A DNA stretch of 34,531 bases from the NCBI GenBank assembly GCA_015232395.1, contig JADFZT010000005.1, positions 72,298-106,828 on the forward strand, in the 5' to 3' direction. Position numbers and translations under genes: made by a program. Below are positions 1 through 10,480 of this stretch, piece by piece. This DNA is from Magnetococcales bacterium (lineage in GTDB: Bacteria > Pseudomonadota > Magnetococcia > Magnetococcales > JADFZT01). The notes below the pieces were generated by a model. That model worked only from the letters and a program-made list of their open reading frames with translations, had not been told where the DNA came from and ran no database searches. The number at the start of each line of letters is the position of its first letter. Position 1 is the stretch's first letter.

Positions 1-1481
1 GAGAGCAGGTCATAGGGCATGGGATACCAGGAAGCGGTCATATAATCCTTGGTTTCCACCGCCCTGAGCGCCACCACATGTTCATAGCTGCGACCATCCC
101 CCATCACCCCGACGCTTTTTACCGGTAGAAATACCGCAAACGCCTGGGCGATTCGGCCATAGTGGCCGGTGGCGTAAAGCTCATCCAGATAGATGGCATC
201 CGCCCGGCGCAATAGATCGGCAAAGGGTTTTTTTACCTCTCCCAAAATCCGCACCCCCAGACCCGGCCCGGGGAAGGGATGGCGATAGATCATCCGCCGG
301 GGCAGCCCCAGCTCCAAACCTACCTGCCGCACCTCATCCTTGAAAAGCTCCCGCAGAGGCTCCAGCAGATCCAACCCCATCCGCTCCGGCAGGCCCCCCA
401 CGTTGTGATGGGATTTGATGGCGGTGGCCACCCCTGTTTTGGCTCCGGCTGATTCGATTACATCCGGATAGATGGTCCCCTGGGCCAGCCATTTGACACC
501 GGGAATCTTGTTGGCCTCCTCCTCGAACACCTCAATAAAGGTGTGACCGATGATCTTGCGTTTTTTTTCAGGATCGGTGACCCCCTCCAACCGGCTGATA
601 AACCGATCCTCAGCATCCACCCGGATCACCTTGACCCCCAGGTGGCGGGCAAAGGTCTCCATCACCTCGTCCCCTTCGTTCAGGCGCAGGAGGCCGTTAT
701 CGACAAAAACGCAGGTGAGTTGGCCACCGATGGCCCGATGCAGCAAGGCCGCGACCACCGAAGAGTCCACCCCCCCGGAGAGTCCCAGCACCACATGATC
801 CCCTCCCACCTGATCCCGGGCCTGGGAGATGGCATAGTCGACAAAATGGCTGGGGGTCCATTGGCGGGTGCAACCGCAGAGTTCGATAAAGTTTTCGATT
901 AAAAATTCCCCCCGGGGGGTGTGGTTCACCTCCGGGTGAAACTGCACACCAAAGATGCGCCGCTTATTGTGGGACATGGCGGCGATGGGGGCGTTGTCGC
1001 TGGCGGCGGAGGTGACAAAACCGGTGGGCAATTTTTCCACATGGTCACCGTGGCTCATCCAGACATCGGTCTCTCCATCGATGAAAAAGTTGTGGGTGAG
1101 GGAACTTTCTTCTCCAGCCCGCACCCGTGCCGGTCCATACTCTCTTTTGTCAGCTGGCGTTACCTCACCCCCCATGAGCTTGGTGATCAGGTGCATGCCG
1201 TAGCAGATGCCCAATACCGGCACCCCCAGCTCAAAAAGCCCCTTGTCCACCGTCGGGGCGTTTGGGTCGTAGACCGACTGGTGGCCACCGGAAAGAATGA
1301 TGCCCCTGGGATCGAAGGCGAGAATCTCCTCCAGGGTGATGGACCAGGGGTGTATTTCCGAATAGATATGGGCCTCCCGCACCCGGCGGGCGATGAGCTG
1401 GGTATATTGAGAGCCGAAATCCAGAATGAGGATTTTTTCGGCGTGGAGGGTGTGGTTCGGCATGTGGGTCGCAGAAGACAT
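1..1481 (-). CDS. guaA: GMP synthase (glutamine-hydrolysing), C-terminus cut by window edge
   Basis: Converts XMP to GMP using ATP and glutamine, the last step of guanine nucleotide synthesis in the cytoplasm. The N-terminal class I glutamine amidotransferase begins with an [12 protein letters not shown] motif. Its nucleophile is in GICYGMH (Cys about residue 93), with the HPEV histidine further on. The ATP-pyrophosphatase domain has the PP-loop [10 protein letters not shown] and the dimerisation region with [12 protein letters not shown]. The frame is open through base 1; by comparison with E. coli GuaA only about 30 residues are missing. I chose the ATG at 1481, 6 bp after the guaB stop; an internal ATG at 1463 would give an N-terminus closer to E. 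coli length, and neither start has a strong ribosome site. It directly follows guaB, so the two steps from IMP to GMP are probably co-transcribed. Confidence 0.97.
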   Translation of the reverse strand, partial: MSSATHMPNHTLHAEKILILDFGSQYTQLIARRVREAHIYSEIHPWSITLEEILAFDPRGIILSGGHQSVYDPNAPTVDKGLFELGVPVLGICYGMHLITKLMGGEVTPADKREYGPARVRAGEESSLTHNFFIDGETDVWMSHGDHVEKLPTGFVTSAASDNAPIAAMSHNKRRIFGVQFHPEVNHTPRGEFLIENFIELCGCTRQWTPSHFVDYAISQARDQVGGDHVVLGLSGGVDSSVVAALLHRAIGGQLTCVFVDNGLLRLNEGDEVMETFARHLGVKVIRVDAEDRFISRLEGVTDPEKKRKIIGHTFIEVFEEEANKIPGVKWLAQGTIYPDVIESAGAKTGVATAIKSHHNVGGLPERMGLDLLEPLRELFKDEVRQVGLELGLPRRMIYRHPFPGPGLGVRILGEVKKPFADLLRRADAIYLDELYATGHYGRIAQAFAVFLPVKSVGVMGDGRSYEHVVALRAVETKDYMTASWYPMPYDLL

Positions 1482-1487
1482 GGCAGA

Positions 1488-2987
<1,500 letters not shown>

Positions 2988-3071
2988 TTATGATCAATCA
3001 GGTGGGGTCTGGATCCAGGGGGCAGTTGTTTTGTCGGTGTGTTCAGTTGTATCAGTAAAGAGTCATCCAGC

Positions 3072-3791
3072 TTAGGATGGTTGCTCTTGGGATTTCGGTT
3101 TGGAATCGCTTTCGGCTTCGGGTTTTCGCCAACCCAGGGCGACCAGATATTGTTCCGGGCTGCGGCCTCGGCTGGCTTTGGGTTTGATCACCTTGACCCG
3201 CTCGAAGAGCAATCGGGCCTCCCGAATCAGATCGTGAAATCCAGGCCCTTGGAAGAGCTTGACCACCATGGCTCCCCCAGGAATGAGGGCCAGCTCGGCA
3301 AACTGAAAGGCGGACTCCGCCAGGGCTTCGCCCCGACCCTGATCCGCCACCTTGAAGCCGGTCATCTCCGGAGCCATATCGCTTAAAATAAGATCCACCA
3401 AACCATCGCCGCCCAAAATATCCTGAAGGCTGGCGAGGGTCTCATCCGCCAAAAAATCTCCCAGGATGAAGGTGATGGCGGTTTTGTCCCGCACTCCCTG
3501 GGCTTCCAGAGAGTCCATGGGGAGCCGGTCCACCGCGACCACCCGCCCTCCGGGGCCAGCCAGTTTCAGGGCGATCTGGCTCCATCCTCCAGGTGAGGCA
3601 CCCAGATCGACAATGGTCATGCCAGGCCGGATCAGAGGACCGGTTTGGGGATCCTTGGTCAGGCGTTCCTGGATTTCCAACAGCTTGTAGGCAGCCCTTG
3701 AGCGATATCCAGCTTTGCGGGCGGCCAGAACATAGGGATCTTTGGCTCTTTCCCGTAGCCATCGGTCACTGGAGGGGCGCCGTTTGGCCAT
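3072..3791 (-). CDS. rlmE: 23S rRNA (uridine-2'-O)-methyltransferase RlmE/FtsJ
   Basis: Methylates the ribose of U2552 (E. coli numbering) in the A-loop of 23S rRNA, a late step in 50S assembly. The 239-residue protein has the N-terminal RAAYKLLEI segment, the SAM-binding motif VDLGASPGGWSQ (residues 61-72), LSDMAP and MVVKLFQG. The RrmJ catalytic set is complete: Lys36, Asp138, Lys178 and Glu213. It is somewhat longer than E. coli RlmE (about 209 residues), with an extra stretch between residues about 45 and 57 and a charged C-terminal tail. It starts 17 bp after the greA stop, so it is probably in the same transcript. Confidence 0.95.
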   Translation of the reverse strand: MAKRRPSSDRWLRERAKDPYVLAARKAGYRSRAAYKLLEIQERLTKDPQTGPLIRPGMTIVDLGASPGGWSQIALKLAGPGGRVVAVDRLPMDSLEAQGVRDKTAITFILGDFLADETLASLQDILGGDGLVDLILSDMAPEMTGFKVADQGRGEALAESAFQFAELALIPGGAMVVKLFQGPGFHDLIREARLLFERVKVIKPKASRGRSPEQYLVALGWRKPEAESDSKPKSQEQPS

Positions 3792-3808
3792 GGGGTGGTT
3801 GATCCGGT

Positions 3809-4282
3809 TTAATAGCTGATGTTGAGAATTTCGAAATGGCGCAAGCCGCCTGGAGCACGCACTTCAGCGGTATCTCCCTCTTCCTTGCCGATCATGGCCC
3901 GGGCCATGGGGCTGGTGATCGATATTTTGCCCAATTCCAGGTCAGCCTCATCAACCCCTACGATCTGGTAGGTGGTCTCTTCGTCACTCTCCTCATCGGC
4001 CACCGTCACTTTGGCCCCGAACGCGACTTTGCTGGTTTTGATGCGGGAGGTGTCGATCACCTGGGCGTTGGCGATTTTGCTTTCGATCTCCTTGATGCGC
4101 CCCTCATTGAAACCATGTTGCTCCTTGGCAGCATGGTATTCGGCATTTTCCGAGAGATCGCCGTGATCCCGAGCGACGGAGATCGCCTCAATAATGCGGG
4201 GTCGATCCTCTGATTTGCGCCGTTGGAGTTCCGCCTTTAATTGTTCCGCCCCGGCCAGGGTCATGGGCACTGTCTGTGACAT
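3809..4282 (-). CDS. greA: Transcription elongation factor GreA
   Basis: Reaches through the RNA polymerase secondary channel and stimulates cleavage of backtracked RNA. The product is 157 residues, the normal GreA size. An N-terminal coiled coil (about residues 1-75) carries the [13 protein letters not shown] motif whose acidic residues act at the polymerase active site. An FKBP-like C-terminal domain follows, with [14 protein letters not shown]. The open frame extends upstream to 4519, but the first 79 codons lie inside carB and do not resemble GreA, so the ATG at 4282 is the start. It lies 37 bp downstream of carB, the common carB-greA order of many proteobacteria. Confidence 0.97.
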   Translation of the reverse strand: MSQTVPMTLAGAEQLKAELQRRKSEDRPRIIEAISVARDHGDLSENAEYHAAKEQHGFNEGRIKEIESKIANAQVIDTSRIKTSKVAFGAKVTVADEESDEETTYQIVGVDEADLELGKISITSPMARAMIGKEEGDTAEVRAPGGLRHFEILNISY

Positions 4283-4319
4283 GGGAAGCCGCCTTACGGT
4301 TTGAATGGAGATCGAAAAT

Positions 4320-7300
4320 TCAGGGTTGGGTATGATAATCCTGCAAGGCCCGGCAATGGAACCCGGACTGTTGGACAGCATCAATGGCTGCCACCGTTGC
4401 CCGTATGCCGGAAAGGGTCGTGACATAGGGGATTTTGGCCATGAGGGCGGTGCGGCGCAAGGAGAGAGAGTCGGCAATGGCCTGTTTTCCCTCGGTGGTG
4501 TTAAAAACCAGCGCCACACCCCCTTGGTTCATGCTGTCCACAATGTGGGGGCTGCCTTCATTGACCTTGTTGACGGTCTCGACCGGAATACCTTCCCCCT
4601 TGAGAAAGCGTGCTGTTCCCTGGGTGGCCAGGAGTTTGAAACCCATGGCGACCAATCGCCCGGCGGGTTGCACCATGGCCAGTTTGTCTTCTTCCCGAAT
4701 GGAGATGAAAATCCGTTCACCCTTGGTCAAATCCCCAGGCTGGGGCAGAAAAGTACCCGCTCCTTCTTCGGCTTTGGCAAAAGCCACTCCAAAGGTGTCG
4801 GCCAGCCCCATCACTTCACCGGTCGATTTCATTTCAGGGCCCAGCAGGGTATCTACCCCCGGAAACTTATCGAAGGGAAAAACCGCTTCCTTGACCGCGA
4901 CATGGCGGGTTTGGGGGGTGCGGGTCAGGCCGATTTTGTCCAGCGTTTCACCCGCCATCACCCGGGCGGCCACTTTGGCCAGAGGCACCCCGGTGGCTTT
5001 GGAAACAAAGGGGACCGTGCGGGAGGCCCGGGGGTTGACCTCCAGAATGAAAATCGCGCTGTTTTGCACCGCAAACTGGATGTTCATGAGCCCCACCACC
5101 TTCAGCTCCTTGGCCAGCAGTTTGGTCTGGCGCTCGATCTCCTCCAGGGTGCCGATGCCTACCGAATAGGCGGGCAGAGAGCAGGCGGAATCCCCGGAGT
5201 GAATCCCGGCTTCCTCGATATGCTCCATGATGCCCCCCACCACGGCCCGATGACCGTCGGCCACACAATCGACATCGATCTCGATGGCATCTTTCAAAAA
5301 CTGGTCGATGAGCACCGGATGATCCGGAGAGGCGTGGACCGCCGTGCGCATATAGTGGCTGAGATCGGATTCGTCGTGGACGATCTCCATGGCGCGGCCA
5401 CCCAACACATAGGAGGGGCGCACGACGATGGGATAACCGACTTCCCGGGCCACCTGAATCGCCTCTTTTTCAGAGCGGGCGAGGCCATTTTTGGGTTGCC
5501 TGAGGCCAATGCGTTGTAACAGCTGCTGAAACCGCTCCCGATCTTCGGCGACATCGATGGCGTCGGGGGAGGTGCCGATGATGGGAACGCCTGCATTGTG
5601 GAGGTCGTTGGCGAGTTTTAAGGGGGTTTGACCGCCAAACTGCACGATCACCCCATGGGGCTTTTCGATATCTACAATAGCCATGACATCCTCAAAGGTG
5701 AGGGGCTCAAAATAGAGCCGGTCAGAGGTGTCATAGTCGGTGGAGACGGTTTCGGGGTTGCAGTTGACCATGATGGTCTCAAAACCGGACTCCCGAAGGG
5801 CAAAGGCGGCATGGACGCAGCAATAGTCAAACTCGATTCCCTGACCGATACGGTTGGGGCCACCCCCCAGGATCATGATTTTTTTGCGTTCGCTGGGCTC
5901 TGACTCGCACTCACTCTCGAAGGTGGAGTAGAGATAGGCGGTTTGGGAGGCGAACTCCGCCGCACAGGTATCCACCCGCTTGAAGACCGGGTTGACCTTG
6001 AGTTGCCTGCGTGCCTGACGGATCTTTTCAGGGGTGGTCTGGATGATTTCAGCCAGGCGCTGATCTGAAAAGCCCTTTTCCTTCAATTCCCGCAGATGAT
6101 CGGCGGATAGATCCGCCAGGGGTTTGCCTGTGAGAGCCGCTTCTGCTTCCACCAACTGGGCGATCTGATCCAAAAACCAAGGGTCGATGGCTGTGATGTC
6201 ATGGAGCCATTCCAGGCTTTTACCCTGACGAAAGCCCTCGGCCAGATAGAGAATGCGGTCGGGGGTGGGGCGATTTAAACGGCTCTTCAGGGCTTTTTCC
6301 CGGGCTTCGGGGCTCTCTCCCTGGATCTCCATGGAGTCAAAACCACTGAGGTCGGTCTCCAGGGAGCGGAGTCCTTTTTGAACCGACTCCTTAAAGGTGC
6401 GACCAATGGACATCACCTCACCGACGGATTTCATCTGGGTGGTGAGAACGGGGTCTGCCTGGGGAAACTTTTCGAAGGTGAAGCGGGGAATCTTGGTGAC
6501 CACATAGTCGATGGTGGGCTCAAAGGAGGCTGGCGTTACCCCGGTGATATCGTTCATGATTTCCGGCAGGGTAAAGCCCACCGCGAGCTTGGCGGCTACT
6601 TTGGCGATGGGAAAACCGGTCGCCTTGGAAGCCAGCGCCGAGGAGCGGGAGACCCGGGGATTCATCTCGATGATCACCAGCCTGCCTGTTTCCGGATGCA
6701 TGGCAAACTGCACGTTGGAGCCACCGGTATCCACCCCGATTTCTCGCAGCACTGCGATGGAGGCGTCCCGCAGATCCTGATATTCCTTGTCGGTCAGGGT
6801 TTGGGCCGGGGCCACGGTGATGGAGTCGCCGGTATGCACCCCCATGGGGTCGAAATTTTCAATGGAGCAGACGATGATGGCGTTATCCGCCATATCCCGC
6901 ACCACCTCCATCTCAAACTCTTTCCAGCCGATCAGGGACTCTTCCACCAACACTTCGTTGTTGGGGGAAGCGGCCAGCCCACGCTCGATCAGGGTGATAA
7001 ACTCTTCCCGATTGTTGGCTACACCACCGCCGGTTCCCCCCAGGGTGAATCCAGGCCGTAAAATGGTCGGATAGCCGATCTCTTTCTGGATCTCCAGCGC
7101 CTCCTCAAGGGAGTGGGCAAAGCCGGAGAGGGGCAGATCCATGCCGATGGCGGTCATCGCCTTTTTAAATTGTTCCCGATCCTCGGCCTTGGCAATCGCT
7201 TCGCGGGAGGCGCCGATCAGCTCTACGCCATGTTTTTCCAGAAGTCCGGCATCGGCCAGCGCCAAGGCCAGATTGAGGGCGGTCTGCCCGCCCATGGTCG

Positions 7301-7562
7301 GGAGCACCGCATCGGGTTTTTCCCGCTCCAGGATGCAGGCCAGGGAGTCCAGGGTGAGGGGCTCCACATAGGTCCGGTCGGCAAGCTCCGGATCGGTCAT
7401 GATGGTGGCGGGGTTGGAATTGACCAGCACCACCTCAAAGCCGTCTTCTTTGAGGGCTTTGCAGGCTTGAGCCCCGGAGTAGTCGAATTCACAGGCTTGG
7501 CCGATGACGATGGGGCCTGCGCCGATGAGAAGAATTCGCTTGATATCAGTACGTTTGGGCAT
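4320..7562 (-). CDS. carB: Carbamoyl-phosphate synthase large subunit
   Basis: Makes carbamoyl phosphate from bicarbonate, ATP and the ammonia channelled from CarA, feeding pyrimidine and arginine synthesis. The 1080-residue protein has full family length. It is an internal duplication: two ATP-grasp halves each begin with a Rossmann-like [15 protein letters not shown] or [17 protein letters not shown] segment. Each half has an EMNPR or EVNPR metal-site motif. The C-terminal methylglyoxal-synthase-like allosteric domain (from about residue 940) carries VNKVNEG and is the usual site of UMP/ornithine control. It starts 117 bp after carA, an unusually wide gap that contains a terminator-like hairpin. 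greA follows 37 bp downstream. Confidence 0.98.
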   Translation of the reverse strand: MPKRTDIKRILLIGAGPIVIGQACEFDYSGAQACKALKEDGFEVVLVNSNPATIMTDPELADRTYVEPLTLDSLACILEREKPDAVLPTMGGQTALNLALALADAGLLEKHGVELIGASREAIAKAEDREQFKKAMTAIGMDLPLSGFAHSLEEALEIQKEIGYPTILRPGFTLGGTGGGVANNREEFITLIERGLAASPNNEVLVEESLIGWKEFEMEVVRDMADNAIIVCSIENFDPMGVHTGDSITVAPAQTLTDKEYQDLRDASIAVLREIGVDTGGSNVQFAMHPETGRLVIIEMNPRVSRSSALASKATGFPIAKVAAKLAVGFTLPEIMNDITGVTPASFEPTIDYVVTKIPRFTFEKFPQADPVLTTQMKSVGEVMSIGRTFKESVQKGLRSLETDLSGFDSMEIQGESPEAREKALKSRLNRPTPDRILYLAEGFRQGKSLEWLHDITAIDPWFLDQIAQLVEAEAALTGKPLADLSADHLRELKEKGFSDQRLAEIIQTTPEKIRQARRQLKVNPVFKRVDTCAAEFASQTAYLYSTFESECESEPSERKKIMILGGGPNRIGQGIEFDYCCVHAAFALRESGFETIMVNCNPETVSTDYDTSDRLYFEPLTFEDVMAIVDIEKPHGVIVQFGGQTPLKLANDLHNAGVPIIGTSPDAIDVAEDRERFQQLLQRIGLRQPKNGLARSEKEAIQVAREVGYPIVVRPSYVLGGRAMEIVHDESDLSHYMRTAVHASPDHPVLIDQFLKDAIEIDVDCVADGHRAVVGGIMEHIEEAGIHSGDSACSLPAYSVGIGTLEEIERQTKLLAKELKVVGLMNIQFAVQNSAIFILEVNPRASRTVPFVSKATGVPLAKVAARVMAGETLDKIGLTRTPQTRHVAVKEAVFPFDKFPGVDTLLGPEMKSTGEVMGLADTFGVAFAKAEEGAGTFLPQPGDLTKGERIFISIREEDKLAMVQPAGRLVAMGFKLLATQGTARFLKGEGIPVETVNKVNEGSPHIVDSMNQGGVALVFNTTEGKQAIADSLSLRRTALMAKIPYVTTLSGIRATVAAIDAVQQSGFHCRALQDYHTQP

Positions 7563-7624
7563 CTTTAGATGCGCTCCATGCGTGTGTTCAACAGGGACTT
7601 GAGGGAGTTGGCTGATGGACCATT

Positions 7625-7672
7625 AAAAAAAATAGCCATTGTCAGACCTGCTTCATGTCGGAAACAGTGGCT
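7625..7672 (-). terminator. Terminator-like hairpin between carA and carB
   Basis: Read on the minus strand, AGCCACTGT (7664-7672) can pair with ACAATGGCT (7634-7642), nine positions with one C-A mismatch. A 21-nt loop contains a small GAC/GTC inner stem. The right arm is followed by AT and then eight Ts (7625-7632). This is the layout of an intrinsic terminator or attenuator. It sits about 60 nt upstream of the carB start, so full termination would prevent carB expression. A partial terminator, a 3' end for a carA transcript, or a processing site are all possible. The long loop and the mismatch make it weaker than a textbook terminator. Confidence 0.45.
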
Positions 7673-7679
7673 GTCATCC

Positions 7680-8849
7680 TCAGGCCTGTTTCATAAAATG
7701 GGCAAAACGTTGAAACAGATGGCTGGCATCGTGGGGGCCGGGGCTGGCTTCGGGGTGGTGCTGTACCGAAAAAACAGGCCGGTCGTTGAGACGAATTCCT
7801 TCCAGGGTGCCATCAAAAAGGGAGCGGTGGGTGACGGTGATGCCCTCTGGCAGGCTTTCTTCCAGAACCACAAAGCCGTGATTTTGGCTGGTCACCTCTA
7901 CTTTGCCGCTCTCCAGATCCTGGACCGGATGGTTGCCCCCCCGATGGCCAAATTTCATTTTGCCGGTTTTGGCGCCCAGGGCCAGAGAGAGCATCTGGTG
8001 GCCCAGGCAGATTCCAAAGAGGGGCAGATCGGTTTTGAGTAGCGCTTTGATGGTTTCGATCCCCGATACCACGGCATCCGGGTCGCCGGGACCGTTGGAG
8101 AGAAAGACCCCGTCGGGATTCATGGCCAGAATTTCGTCGATACCGGTGGTGGCTGGAAAAATCGTCAGATCACAGCCTGCCCCCACAAGCCCCCGCAGTA
8201 TGTTGTGTTTAACGCCAAAATCAAGCACTGCGACCCGATGTTTTGGGCCTTGTCCTGCCTGGTTGAGGTCGGTGATATAGCTGGGTGGGGGCACCTTGCG
8301 CCAGGGGAGGGGACCTGCGCGCCATTCATGGGGGGTTTTACAGGTGACATCACCGGTCAGGTTCATTCCTTGCAATCCCGGCCAGGCTTTGGCCTTGGCT
8401 ACCAGGGAGTCCCGGTCAAAATCGGTGGTGGAAATCACCCCCCGCTGGGCGCCTTTGTCTCGCAGCAGCCGCACCAGTTGCCGGGTGTCGATACCCTCGA
8501 TGGCGGGAATGGCGTGACGCACCAAAAAATCGGGCAGACTTTCCCGGGAGCGCCAGTTGGAGGGAATCCGGGAGCACTCCTTGACCACAAATCCACGGAT
8601 GTGGGGTCCCAGGGATTCCATATCTTCAGGGTTCATGCCCACATTACCAATCTGGGTGTAGGTCATGGTGACGATCTGGCCTGCGTAGGAAGGATCGGTC
8701 ATGATCTCCTGGTAGCCAGTCATGGAGGTGTTGAAACAGACCTCCCCGACCGACTCTCCCGCAGCACCCAGGGAGCGTCCAATAAAGAGAGTCCCATCTT
8801 CCAGGGCCAGGGCCGCCCGGCCCCTTCCCGATGTCGTTTCATTGCTCAA
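7680..8849 (-). CDS. carA: Carbamoyl-phosphate synthase small (glutaminase) subunit
   Basis: Releases ammonia from glutamine and passes it through a tunnel to CarB. The 389 residues match the family. The N-terminal domain has LALEDGT and FNTSMTGYQEI. The C-terminal amidotransferase has the nucleophile in GICLGHQM (Cys281) and the His365/Glu367 pair in HHPEASPGPHD. The start is a TTG at 8849: the family N-terminus begins here, a GGAG ribosome site lies 7 nt upstream, and the frame has a stop upstream with no ATG or GTG in between. The TTG overlaps the TGA of an upstream leader frame, suggesting translational coupling. Transcription probably begins at the promoter near 9206, leaving a leader of about 350 nt. 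Confidence 0.96.
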   Translation of the reverse strand: MSNETTSGRGRAALALEDGTLFIGRSLGAAGESVGEVCFNTSMTGYQEIMTDPSYAGQIVTMTYTQIGNVGMNPEDMESLGPHIRGFVVKECSRIPSNWRSRESLPDFLVRHAIPAIEGIDTRQLVRLLRDKGAQRGVISTTDFDRDSLVAKAKAWPGLQGMNLTGDVTCKTPHEWRAGPLPWRKVPPPSYITDLNQAGQGPKHRVAVLDFGVKHNILRGLVGAGCDLTIFPATTGIDEILAMNPDGVFLSNGPGDPDAVVSGIETIKALLKTDLPLFGICLGHQMLSLALGAKTGKMKFGHRGGNHPVQDLESGKVEVTSQNHGFVVLEESLPEGITVTHRSLFDGTLEGIRLNDRPVFSVQHHPEASPGPHDASHLFQRFAHFMKQA

Positions 8850-9178
8850 CTTGCCGCTCCGCCAGGAAAGTCCGCGAGGGATCGAATGAGGGTGACTGCC
8901 ATATTGCCCCGGATGGGTCTTCTTCTGCTACCGGGAAAATGTGTGCAGGGTCTTTTGATGGTTGGTCTCACTTTACTCTGGATGGGTAATGTTGGCCTAC
9001 CGGGAAATTGGATGCCAGAGCAGATAGCAGCTGTTCCCATTTTGACCTGAGTCGGCAAGGTGGCACCACCGGAAAAAAGAATCAGGGAGCGTTGGACGGC
9101 TCCGGTCATGGCCGGGTGGATGGCCGCAGACCTGACGATTCGATGGGTGGCAAAAGCCCCTTTGGCGGCCATGGTCAT
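8846..9178 (-). other. carA leader with a repeat-encoding open frame (possible leader peptide)
   Basis: Between the carA promoter and the carA start lies about 350 nt of leader. One frame is open from an ATG at 9178 to a TGA at 8846-8848, which would encode up to 110 residues. This TGA overlaps the TTG start of carA. In this frame the peptide shows a 23-residue periodicity (F-[PS]-G near position 5, LP.Q..K near position 11, M or V at 17), matching the 69-bp DNA repeat. No strong ribosome site precedes any in-frame ATG, so translation is uncertain. Immediately 5' a nine-residue frame MVFLFYLIP (9175-9204) begins within a few bases of the predicted transcription start, and its stop overlaps the ATG at 9178. 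I do not recognise a known pyrimidine-control element in the leader. Confidence 0.3.
8857..9117 (-). repeat. Degenerate 69-bp tandem repeat in the carA leader
   Basis: On the minus strand the core TTTCCCGGTAG (or close variants) recurs every 69 nt. On the plus strand CTACCGGGAAA occurs exactly at 8928-8938 and 8997-9007, a diverged copy (CCACCGGAAAA) sits at about 9066, and a partial copy lies next to the carA start. Sequence flanking the core is also shared, for example GGATGGGT at 8911 and 8980. The unit length is a multiple of three and similarity is partly kept at codon level. About three to four copies are recognisable, with a possible older, more diverged copy upstream. Confidence 0.6.
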
Positions 9179-9212
9179 GGGATCAGGTAAAAGAGGAAAA
9201 CCATGACTGCGG

Positions 9213-9241
9213 GTTATAACGCCAACCCCGTTCCAAGTCAA
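9213..9241 (-). promoter_or_regulatory. Sigma-70 promoter of carA
   Basis: On the minus strand there is a -35 box TTGACT (9236-9241), a 17-bp spacer and a -10 box TATAAC (9213-9218). This is close to the vegetative consensus with ideal spacing. Transcription would begin near 9206. It lies between divergent carA and the PDZ-protein gene and is the most convincing start for the carA-to-guaA run. Confidence 0.7.
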
Positions 9242-9275
9242 CGCCGTCACCGGCCAGGATGACGGTTGGTGAGTG

Positions 9276-9305
9276 TTGCGAAAAGGGGGCTGAAATGGTT
9301 TATTT
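9276..9305 (+). promoter_or_regulatory. Possible promoter of the PDZ-protein gene
   Basis: TTGCGA (9276-9281) and TTATTT (9300-9305) are separated by 18 bp, ahead of the ATG at 9349. The match to consensus is moderate. It would run divergently from the carA promoter about 35 bp away. Confidence 0.3.
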
Positions 9306-9348
9306 AGAATGGACCAATTTGCCGACATATCCATCAGGAGAGAGCTCC

Positions 9349-10434
9349 ATGAAGAAGCGTCCTGGGAGAAGTCCCACGGTAAAGAGAAGCTGTTGGTTGC
9401 TTGTTGTGGGATTATTTTGCGCAATCCCGGCTCCGGGGAGTCTCTTGGCCGGAGGGTGGTTGGGGGTCACCATCGAGCCTCCCCAAGGGGTGCAGATCGG
9501 GGAAATTGTCAAAGGAAGCCCTGCGGATAGCGCCGCTCTTTTGCGGGGGGATATCATCACCCGGGTCAATGACGAACCCGTCCACTCCATCTGGCACTTT
9601 TCCTCTACCATCGCCAGCTATCAGGCCGGGGATGTGGTGACGCTGACGCTCTTGAGAGAGGGAGGGGTTCATGAAATCGAGGTGACCCTGGATCAGAGCG
9701 TTCAGCATCCCTCCTTTCTCCAGGGGAGGGCATCCAGCTTCAGTGGGCAGGGGGGATCCAGAGGATATTCGCCTGAGGGAATGCCGCCAAACAGCCCCAT
9801 GCCCTCTCAAGGAGGGGGAGCTTGGAATTCATTCAGCCCTGGCGGTTTTGCTCCTGGAAGTGGTTATGGCCCGGGTGGAGGGTATGGTTCCGGGAATGGT
9901 TATGGTCCCGGCGTGCGCTATGGCCCTGGGGGTGGTTATGGTCCGGGCGGGGGGTATGGTCCTGGGAATGGCTATGGCCCAGGGAACGGTTATGGTTCAG
10001 GTATGGTCTATTCTCCTGGGGGTGGCTATGGCCCAGGCTTGTTCTACGGTCCTGGGAGTGGCTATGGCCCGGGGAGCGGCGCTGGCTCAGATGCGATGGC
10101 GCCAGGGAGTGATTTGGCTCCGGGGAGTGGGGAGATCCAACCGGCTCCCCCTGAAAAAGCCTATTTAGGGTCTTGGCTCGGTGTGGCCATGGGGGTGGCG
10201 GATGGGGGGGTGGTGATTTTGGGTGTGGCCCCCGCAAGCCCTGCCCAAGCGGGTGGGCTGGAAGAGGGGGATATTATCCTGGCAGTCAATGATCAGACCG
10301 TTGCCAACAGCGCTGACCTGACGCGCATCATCCAGGAGACGCCCCCTGGCGAGGAGGCGCGCATTGTGGTGCGCCGGGCTCGGGAAACCCGAACCATGAC
10401 GACAACCCTCGGTGAACGGCCTTTGGTGCCATGA
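9349..10434 (+). CDS. Exported protein with two PDZ domains joined by a Gly-Tyr-Gly-Pro repeat linker
   Basis: Product of unknown specific role, 361 residues. A basic N-terminus and hydrophobic stretch (about residues 16-36, CWLLVVGLFCAIPAPG) look like a Sec signal, so it probably acts in the periplasm or on the surface. The first PDZ domain (about residues 37-115) has GWLGVTI, VKGSPADSAALLRGDII and VNDEPV. The second (about 270-355) has GSWLGVAMG, VAPASPAQAGGLEEGDII and VNDQTV. Between them is a low-complexity linker with twelve GYGPGx-type hexapeptides. There is no protease domain, unlike DegP/HtrA, so it is more likely a peptide-binding adaptor or scaffold. The ATG at 9349 follows AGGAG with 7-nt spacing and gives a clean signal peptide; the frame opens earlier, at 9259, but that extension breaks the signal. 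sfsA starts 46 bp downstream. Confidence 0.85.
   Translation: MKKRPGRSPTVKRSCWLLVVGLFCAIPAPGSLLAGGWLGVTIEPPQGVQIGEIVKGSPADSAALLRGDIITRVNDEPVHSIWHFSSTIASYQAGDVVTLTLLREGGVHEIEVTLDQSVQHPSFLQGRASSFSGQGGSRGYSPEGMPPNSPMPSQGGGAWNSFSPGGFAPGSGYGPGGGYGSGNGYGPGVRYGPGGGYGPGGGYGPGNGYGPGNGYGSGMVYSPGGGYGPGLFYGPGSGYGPGSGAGSDAMAPGSDLAPGSGEIQPAPPEKAYLGSWLGVAMGVADGGVVILGVAPASPAQAGGLEEGDIILAVNDQTVANSADLTRIIQETPPGEEARIVVRRARETRTMTTTLGERPLVP
9862..10077 (+). repeat. Twelve tandem 18-bp units encoding GYGPGx hexapeptides
   Basis: Residues 172-243 of the PDZ protein consist of twelve consecutive hexapeptides of the form GYGPGG/GYGPGN/GYGSGN, a few with R, V or F in place of the first G. DNA units differ mainly at third codon positions, which argues for selection on the peptide and not very recent slippage. 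Such Gly/Tyr/Pro linkers are flexible and extended, resembling structural or adhesive glycine-rich proteins. Confidence 0.9.
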
Positions 10435-10480
10435 GGTATCTTCCGGTTTTCCGAAGTCCTGGACTGATCGCGGCTCTTCT

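Noticed and set aside
4283-4519. N-terminal extension of the greA frame into carB
   Set aside because: These 79 codons overlap carB on the same strand, do not look like GreA, and the methionine at 4282 gives exact family length.
4305-5519. Long plus-strand frame (about 400 codons) opposite carB
   Set aside because: Antisense shadow of carB, with His/Gly-rich composition typical of reverse-strand reading of a GC-rich gene.
9179-9424. Upstream part of the minus-strand frame that ends at 8846
   Set aside because: It lies beyond the carA promoter and overlaps the PDZ gene start, so it would not be transcribed from that promoter.
10412-10480. Earlier GTG start for sfsA
   Set aside because: Overlaps the PDZ gene and adds residues not found in SfsA; the GTG at 10481 gives the 234-residue family length.
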